Below are positions 54,570 to 59,291 of a stretch of DNA of 59,291 nt, piece by piece. How positions within the stretch are numbered: position 1 is the stretch's first letter; each line of letters begins with the position of its first letter. The notes below the pieces were generated by a model. That model saw nothing but the letters and a program-made list of their open reading frames with translations. It was not told the origin of the DNA and did no database searches. Source of the stretch: Aurantiacibacter xanthus (GTDB lineage: Bacteria; Pseudomonadota; Alphaproteobacteria; Sphingomonadales; Sphingomonadaceae); contig NZ_QXFM01000144.1 in the NCBI RefSeq assembly GCF_003584015.1, positions 120,985 to 180,275 of the forward strand, in the 5' to 3' direction. A program made the position numbers and the translations under genes.

Positions 54570-56915
54570 TCAGATATCCGGCTCGATATCGCCCACGTCG
54601 GGTTCGTCCCGGTCAGGCTTGTCGCGGTCCCTGTCATGCGCGGCACCACCAAGCAGACCCTGCTGTCGGCGCTCCTGGTCGGCACGATAGCGCGCTTCTC
54701 TGCTCGCCCTGGCGCGGTCCGGATCATGGTCGTCACCGCTCTTCGCGGACCGACCCTTGGTGGTCTCATCGCGTGCCCGATCCTTGTCGGTGCCAAGCGT
54801 CAGTTCGCGTTGCCGATTACCCTTTTGGTCTGCGCGCCCATGCGCCTTGGCGGGGTCTTCGCTGCGACCCGATCTGCCACGTTCGTTGGCCAAATCCTTG
54901 TACTGCGCTTCCTCACTCGATCGGTCTCTTGCGCGTTTGCGCCGTGACCTCCGGTTCGGCCGCTTTTCCTGATCGCTATCGAGTTGCTGCCCGCGGTGCT
55001 TCTCGTCACGGCGACGGCGTTCACCGGAATCGTCGCTGTCACCGTCATGATGCCCGCTATCGTCGTCTTCGGGCGGTTCAACGGTGCCGGGCTTGGGAGC
55101 AGGTCTTGCGAGCTTGGGTATCTCGCGGGGAATGAAACCCTCGGCAACGCGGGGCCAGTCCTGCGGCTCAAGCGTGATCGGCGCAGTTGGAAGCCCTTCA
55201 GGAAACTTGATGTAACCCTCCAGGCTCTTCAGCCCCATGAACTCGTCGGGAAGCAGCAGCGGTGCGATCTCGCGGCGGGCGGTCAGGCTCACCGCATCGC
55301 GGGCACTGTTGTGCCCATAGCTCTGGTTCTCTTCGACCTCGCGCACCTCGCGGTGACCGACAGTGTCCGAGCACCAGGTGGCCGTCTCGCGGTCAGCGGT
55401 ACCGAGCATGAGTTTGGTCTTCGCGAGCGATGACAGGGTCATCGCCATGTTCTCTCCATATACCTCCTTCAGCTTGGCATAGGCATGCACGCCGGTAACA
55501 ATCGCGCCGCCGTAGTTGCGTGCGGTCTGCAGTCCCTTCTCGAGCGAAGGAAGCCGATGCAGCGCGCCCAGCTCGTCGATCAGGAACCACAGTCTGAGGT
55601 CAGACGAAGTCCGCCCGGTCATCAGCGTGTTGATCGCCGTATCGAGCCAAAGCGTGAGCATCTGCGATAGGACGGTGAGGTCAGCATAGCGCGCCGAGAG
55701 GAACAGGAACGATCCCTCCATGCCGCCGCCCTTGACCCAGTCACGGATCGAGAACGGCTTCCCTTCGGTCGGCAGCAATTGCAGCGCCTTGGCATTGACG
55801 TTGAACACCGCGCGCACCGATTCCGCCATCTTGGCGGCCTGCGGATCGGTCATCGGCCCCGCCATCGTATCCTCGAGCAGCTTGTGCAGGTCGGAGAGAT
55901 TGGCGTTCATCAGGTCGCTTGCGAGCGCCGCGTTGGTGCCCTTGCCCTTCTCGACGAGCTTGAGGCAGGTCTCGACGAACAGGGTACGTGCTGCGAGCAC
56001 CCAGAACTGCTCTGCTCCGCCGCCGTCATGCGGTACGAGCGATTCCGCAGCGGCATGGAACTCGGAACTGGTGGTGCAGTCGTTGAACACGCTCCAGGCC
56101 GGACAGCGGGCATCAAGCGGGTTCAGGATGACGTCGCGTTCGGGCTCGTAGAAGGCCTCGATGAAGGCCCCTGTGAGATCGAAGATGACCGCGCGTTCTC
56201 CCCTCTGCCTGATCTCGTCGACGAGTTCGAAGAGCGCCACGGTCTTGCCCATGCCCGTGGTGCCGACGAGCATGGCGTGGCCCTGTTCCTGCCGCCACGG
56301 GTAGCTGACACCAGCGAGATGCGCGGGCGCATAGAGCCCCGCTTCCTGCAATGCGTTGCGACCAGCGAGCCGCCATTTCCAACCCAGCTCACGGCCATAT
56401 TCGAGGGCGCGCTTGCCGCGATTGTGGCGCGCGATGTCGGTCTTGAGTTCGGGCAGCGAGACGAGGCGCGCACCGCGCAGGTGGCGCCTGGCTTTGGACT
56501 TCTCACCGAAGTGCTCGGCAACCCACCAGAAGAGTGCCATGAGCGGCACAAGGCACACCGTGGAGAGCACCACCGCCTGCTTCACCGTGGCGAAGAACAG
56601 GTCCCATGCTTCGCGCATCGGCGGGAAATCCCGGACCACCGCCATGGGGAAAGCAACCATGTCGCCATCGGGCAGGCGTAGGTTCACGAGCTTGGCCGGA
56701 TCGAACTCCATGAACATGTAGCCCGAAGTATAGAGATGCATCCACAGCAGGTAGGCCTGGTAGTCGTCGAGCGCGCTGCTGACCTGCCACCAGCAGGTCC
56801 CCAGCACGACCAGTGCAGAGATGATGAGCGGCAGCTTGAAACCGGCTGCAAACATGAAACCGAAGTGTCCCAGGAGCTGGGTGCCGCGGGTGAAGTTGAC
56901 GATACTATTCTTCAT
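54570..56915 (-). CDS. traD: Coupling protein TraD (VirD4/TrwB-like)
   Basis: 781 residues. Two N-terminal membrane helices (PLIISALVVLGTCWW and VVLSTVCLVPLMALFWW) are followed by an AAA motor with GTTGMGKT near residue 220 and LRLWFLIDELGALHRL (Walker B). The C-terminal ~170 residues are highly charged (Arg/Asp/Glu/Lys-rich, many RD repeats). It hands the relaxosome to the secretion channel. The start is ATG 56915, overlapping the upstream small gene by 11 bp; a longer frame is a shadow of that gene. Confidence 0.92.
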   Translation of the reverse strand: MKNSIVNFTRGTQLLGHFGFMFAAGFKLPLIISALVVLGTCWWQVSSALDDYQAYLLWMHLYTSGYMFMEFDPAKLVNLRLPDGDMVAFPMAVVRDFPPMREAWDLFFATVKQAVVLSTVCLVPLMALFWWVAEHFGEKSKARRHLRGARLVSLPELKTDIARHNRGKRALEYGRELGWKWRLAGRNALQEAGLYAPAHLAGVSYPWRQEQGHAMLVGTTGMGKTVALFELVDEIRQRGERAVIFDLTGAFIEAFYEPERDVILNPLDARCPAWSVFNDCTTSSEFHAAAESLVPHDGGGAEQFWVLAARTLFVETCLKLVEKGKGTNAALASDLMNANLSDLHKLLEDTMAGPMTDPQAAKMAESVRAVFNVNAKALQLLPTEGKPFSIRDWVKGGGMEGSFLFLSARYADLTVLSQMLTLWLDTAINTLMTGRTSSDLRLWFLIDELGALHRLPSLEKGLQTARNYGGAIVTGVHAYAKLKEVYGENMAMTLSSLAKTKLMLGTADRETATWCSDTVGHREVREVEENQSYGHNSARDAVSLTARREIAPLLLPDEFMGLKSLEGYIKFPEGLPTAPITLEPQDWPRVAEGFIPREIPKLARPAPKPGTVEPPEDDDSGHHDGDSDDSGERRRRDEKHRGQQLDSDQEKRPNRRSRRKRARDRSSEEAQYKDLANERGRSGRSEDPAKAHGRADQKGNRQRELTLGTDKDRARDETTKGRSAKSGDDHDPDRARASREARYRADQERRQQGLLGGAAHDRDRDKPDRDEPDVGDIEPDI

Positions 56916-57234
56916 CGCCGGCCTCCTTCGCACGCGCAGGAATGAAGCCGAGCTGGGCCAGGCGGCGGTGGTAAGCGGCATGGGTTCGCTTGCGCAGAGT
57001 GTCGTCGGGATGGCTCGCCAGCAGCGCATCGAGCGCCGTGGTGAGGAACACCATCTGGCGAGCCGGATCGCTTCCGCCGGGACGATCTGCATGATCGTTG
57101 TCGCGGTTCCAGGCGGTGACCAGGTGATCACGAATGACCACGCTCACGCTTGTATCGCGGGTGTTTGACTGCTCCAGAATCCAGTCCGCAATCAGCGGCG
57201 GGACGTAGGTCTGGAGGACCCTGTAACGTTGCAT
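56905..57234 (-). CDS. Small protein upstream of traD (TrwA position)
   Basis: 109 residues. The N-terminal half (RYRVLQTYVPPLIADWILEQ, then DTSVSVVIRDHLVTAWNR) could be a ribbon-helix-helix-type DNA-binding domain; the rest is unassigned. R388 has the order trwA-trwB-trwC, with the RHH oriT-binding TrwA first, and this gene has the same size and place. A TTTCCTACAT element lies 77 nt upstream. Start ATG 57234 has AAGGAG ten bases away. The relaxosome-accessory role is inferred. Confidence 0.62.
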   Translation of the reverse strand: MQRYRVLQTYVPPLIADWILEQSNTRDTSVSVVIRDHLVTAWNRDNDHADRPGGSDPARQMVFLTTALDALLASHPDDTLRKRTHAAYHRRLAQLGFIPARAKEAGDEE

Positions 57235-57310
57235 TTTTTCCAAGCTCCTTGTGCTCAAGAAGCCTGGTTCGACCTGCGGAAGGCGAGGATCACAGTAAAT
57301 AACGAAGGCC

Positions 57311-57328
57311 ATGTAGGAAAACGAAAAG
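57311..57328 (-). promoter_or_regulatory. TTTCCTACAT element upstream of the traD operon
   Basis: ATGTAGGAAAACGAAAAG on the plus strand, identical over 18 bases to 18212-18229. Toward the gene it ends TTTCCTACAT, 77 nt before ATG 57234. Confidence 0.55.
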
Positions 57329-57871
57329 TTCCCTATCTATTCCAGCGCTTTAGACGAAGATGAATTGCAGCCAATTTGCGAATCCAAATCGCGATTTGCG
57401 GTCAAATCGGTCGATGCACATGCCGAATTTGCACTGCAACCGATTGAGAACATTAAAAGAACAAAGGCAGCCCCGCTGCGTCCGGTGTGCAAGTCGTAAC
57501 CAAGTGCGCGGGTGGTGACCAGTGACCCTGGCCGTTGTGTCTTAGCGGCCATTGACCGCCCTTGCCGAGGGAGCGTGAGCAACCCCCTCGACCTGACCCT
57601 TGCCTGCGAGCGGCAGTGTTCAGTCTCCATTCCCGAAGAGAGATCGCACCTGCGCAAGAGGGACCGGCCAAGGACCACGTGTGGAGCGGCAGGAACGGGG
57701 ACTGTCGGTCCTGCCGCGCGCGCTGGTCCGACCCGGTTCCGGTGCGCAAATGCGTGCGGGGCCCAAAAACAAATCAGGCCGCGCCCTCAGGAGCGCAGCG
57801 CGAGCTGCGCGGGACAGAGCGCGTCCACAGCCCCGCTCAATTTCTCGGACCGTTGCCAACGCAGGCGAGCA

Positions 57872-57906
57872 CAAAAAAGGGCGGGAACCGTTTCCGGCCC
57901 CGCCCT
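57872..57906 (-). terminator. Rho-independent terminator of the 73-residue gene
   Basis: On the minus strand AGGGCGGG (57906-57899) pairs with CCCGCCCT (57885-57878) across a 13-nt loop, followed by TTTTTT (57877-57872). It lies 11 nt beyond the stop at 57917. Confidence 0.85.
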
Positions 57907-57916
57907 CTTCGGCGCT

Positions 57917-58138
57917 TCAATATTCGTCGAGTAGCCCTCCGTGGACCGTGTGCACCACGCGGTGTGCCAGGTGTGCCGGAAGCGCGTTGTAGTCGCCCTC
58001 GTCGAGTGCGAAGTAACCCAGATCGTCGTCCTCGATCACGTGCTGGTCGAAGAAGCTGTGCATTGCCCGCCGTTCGGCCGTGGCAAGTGCCTCGAAGTAG
58101 CTGTTCGAATTGGTCTGAACCGTTGCAAGTGTAGCCAT
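57917..58138 (-). CDS. Small acidic protein, unknown
   Basis: 73 residues, soluble, acidic centre (FFDQHVIEDDDLGYFALDEG), no family recognised. A strong AGGAGGATATC ribosome-binding site and the adjacent terminator support it as a real gene. A short single-gene transcript flanked by conjugation genes suggests a transfer-element accessory gene. Confidence 0.7.
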   Translation of the reverse strand: MATLATVQTNSNSYFEALATAERRAMHSFFDQHVIEDDDLGYFALDEGDYNALPAHLAHRVVHTVHGGLLDEY

Positions 58139-58474
58139 GATATCCTCCTGATTGTGCCGGGAAGCCGACAGGAGGTTGGCGGACGGGGATGCGGCCGCCG
58201 GGTCACAGGATCGCCCGCATGGGCGACCGCGCCAGCGGCGGTGGGGGTAACGGTTTTGTCGGACCGCAGCGCAAGCGAAGGGGAGGCAAAATCGTGGGGC
58301 CCCGCCGTCCTTGACGCGGTGGTTGCAGCTCCGTCAGCATGGGAGTTCCGTGAGCCAGGACCCTCTCACCTTTCCTCCTGGTGCGGGGTCAGATTCCATT
58401 TTCCTACATGCCTGTATCCGGAGCAGGATGCGTGCAGGCTGCCGCCACAAGGGGATTTTGGAAAGGACCCCCAT
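58139..58474. promoter_or_regulatory. Promoter region of two divergent small genes
   Basis: 336 bp without a gene. It includes a TTTCCTACAT element at 58400-58409 and an AGGAGG just upstream of the 58138 start. Confidence 0.4.
58400..58409 (+). promoter_or_regulatory. TTTCCTACAT element upstream of the 88-residue gene
   Basis: Ten-base core in CCATTTTCCTACAT context, close to 18436-18448, lying 65 nt before ATG 58475. Confidence 0.5.
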
Positions 58475-58741
58475 ATGCCGTCGCAACGTAGCGCGATTAC
58501 CGCATTGAAGAAACTCGAAGCCGACCGGGAAGCGCTCGACCAGCGCCAGCGCGAACTGGAAGAGAAAGCTGCCGTTGAACTGGGTCAGATGCTTCTCGGC
58601 ACCGGTATCGAGACCTTCTCGAAGAAGGGCATCAGGAAGGTCGGAGAACTGCTCGGCAGGCTGGGCGAAGAAGAAGGCCTGCGGCGGCTGGAAGCTGCCC
58701 GCCCTGCCCCCGCTCGCGAGCCCCAGGCATCGTCGGGTTAG
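58475..58741 (+). CDS. Small helical protein, unknown
   Basis: 88 residues, helical and highly charged (LKKLEADREALDQRQRELEE, then GIRKVGELLGRLGEEEGL), coiled-coil-like, ending in a Pro/Ala tail. The start is ATG 58475 with GAAAGGA upstream. No family recognised. Its promoter shares the TTTCCTACAT element with the transfer genes, so it belongs to the element. Confidence 0.65.
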   Translation: MPSQRSAITALKKLEADREALDQRQRELEEKAAVELGQMLLGTGIETFSKKGIRKVGELLGRLGEEEGLRRLEAARPAPAREPQASSG

Positions 58742-58750
58742 AACACAAAG

Positions 58751-58783
58751 AGAGGCGCTGTCCGGTCCGGACAGCGCCCCTCT
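58751..58783. terminator. Strong hairpin between convergent genes
   Basis: GGCGCTGTCCGG-T-CCGGACAGCGCC (58754-58778) is a perfect 12-bp dyad, and AGA/TCT bases extend the stem past one bulged C. Placed between convergent genes it probably acts as a bidirectional terminator. Confidence 0.65.
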
Positions 58784-58807
58784 GATGGGGATTGATGATG
58801 ATGGATG

Positions 58808-59206
58808 TCAGTCGATCTCGGGTGCGTCGGTGTTGTCGTTGTCGTCACCCGACCCGTTGCCGCGAGAGAGAAAGTCGACCTTGTCGGCGAGGATCTCGGT
58901 GCCGTAGCGCGTGACCCCGTCCTTGTCCTCCCACTGGGTGTAGTGGATGCGGCCCTGGACACTTACCAGCTGGCCTTTGGAGCAGTACTGGCCGACGGTC
59001 TTGGCGAGGCCGTTGAAGCAGGTCACCCGGTGGAACTCGCTTTCCTTGGCGGTGTAGCCGTTCTCGTCCTTGTAGGTCTTGCCGTCCTTGTCGCGAGCGG
59101 GGCGATCGGTGACGACGGTGATCCCGGTGACATTGGTGCCGCCCTTGGTCTCGCGGGTGTCCGGATCGCGAGCGATGCGGCCGGTGAGGATTGCGATATT
59201 GGTCAT
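58808..59206 (-). CDS. ssb: Single-stranded DNA-binding protein
   Basis: 132 residues, OB-fold SSB. N-terminal MTNIAILTGRIARDPDTRET, VTCFNGLAKTVGQYCSKGQL and GRIHYTQWEDKDGVTRYGTE are the conserved SSB elements. The acidic tail ends GSGDDNDNTDAPEID and lacks the DDDIPF-type tip. Conjugative elements often carry their own ssb to protect the entering strand. AAGGAC precedes ATG 59206. Confidence 0.92.
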   Translation of the reverse strand: MTNIAILTGRIARDPDTRETKGGTNVTGITVVTDRPARDKDGKTYKDENGYTAKESEFHRVTCFNGLAKTVGQYCSKGQLVSVQGRIHYTQWEDKDGVTRYGTEILADKVDFLSRGNGSGDDNDNTDAPEID

Positions 59207-59291
59207 GATAGTAGTCCTTCAGTTCCTCAAACCGGAGACCATCTCCGGCTTGCGAACATCCAGAAGAAGCAGGGCATGGGAGGACTGCACC

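Larger units (their letters stand above)
57235..57916. other. Intergenic region; candidate oriT
   Basis: 682 bp without a supported gene. It contains the TTTCCTACAT element (57311-57328), an AT-rich tract (57340-57460) with a 14-bp palindrome CAAATCGCGATTTG (57385-57398), three ATTTGC words (57374, 57394 and 57425), a degenerate copy of the 668-716 tail sequence, and the terminator at 57872-57906. R388-type systems place oriT just upstream of the accessory gene, and this is that interval. Confidence 0.45.

Noticed and set aside
1-59291. CRISPR arrays
   Set aside because: No regularly spaced direct repeats or cas-type genes were seen.

Overview
The window is GC-rich alphaproteobacterial DNA. 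The F-type transfer proteins, the multiple TonB-dependent receptors, the MFS and aromatic-catabolism genes and a LigC-like dehydrogenase all point to the Sphingomonadales (Sphingobium/Novosphingobium/Erythrobacter type). This assignment rests on recognised protein families, not on a search.

Left edge (1-970): no intact gene. It holds two tRNA 3'-end remnants (tRNA-Ser on the minus strand, tRNA-Val(CAC) on the plus strand) and a 5'-truncated gene tail. These look like integration-site scars.

Catabolic region (971-17083): (i) an aldehyde dehydrogenase with a LigC/PmdC-like semialdehyde dehydrogenase; (ii) a LysR regulator; (iii) a ttuBCD-type tartrate cluster (ACS-family transporter, tartrate dehydrogenase, glycerate 2-kinase/hydroxypyruvate reductase); (iv) a minus-strand operon of an MBL-fold lipoprotein, a TonB receptor, a DUF3237 protein and an aromatic-acid MFS transporter. 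Three of these transcription units carry the same TTTGTATAATT box upstream, suggesting one regulon. A complete IS21-family element (4572-7069) sits between two genes that are both cut off at its ends and has no matching flanking duplication, so a deletion probably happened there.

Conjugation region (17442-36211): two small regulators diverge from a 17-gene, almost entirely overlapping F-type mating-pair-formation operon: traA-like pilin, traL-E-K-B, dsbC-like, traV, traC, an unknown membrane protein, trbI, an S26 peptidase, traW-U, trbC, traN-F-H-G. The DNA-processing half lies at 51615-57234 on the opposite strand: a TrwA-sized small protein, coupling protein TraD and a TrwC-sized MobF relaxase. 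An ssb gene and two small genes follow.

Between the two halves (36213-51614) is accessory cargo: a small membrane protein, an HTH protein, a LexA-like S24 repressor with tandem operators, an AbiEi/AbiEii toxin-antitoxin pair with a 15-bp inverted-repeat operator, a large serine recombinase, a CoiA-like nuclease, a WYL (BrxR/CapW-like) regulator divergent from full-length sbcD-sbcC over a shared palindrome, a KTSC-type small protein, and a Rad50/RloC-like ATPase with a CxxC hook. This is a defence-island arrangement. The WYL/CoiA/SbcCD unit is the best candidate for an undescribed system. A TTTCCTACAT element, oriented alike and 59-80 nt upstream of four genes of the element, suggests a shared control circuit. 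Whether the element is an ICE or a plasmid cannot be settled here, since no tyrosine integrase or replication gene lies in the window.
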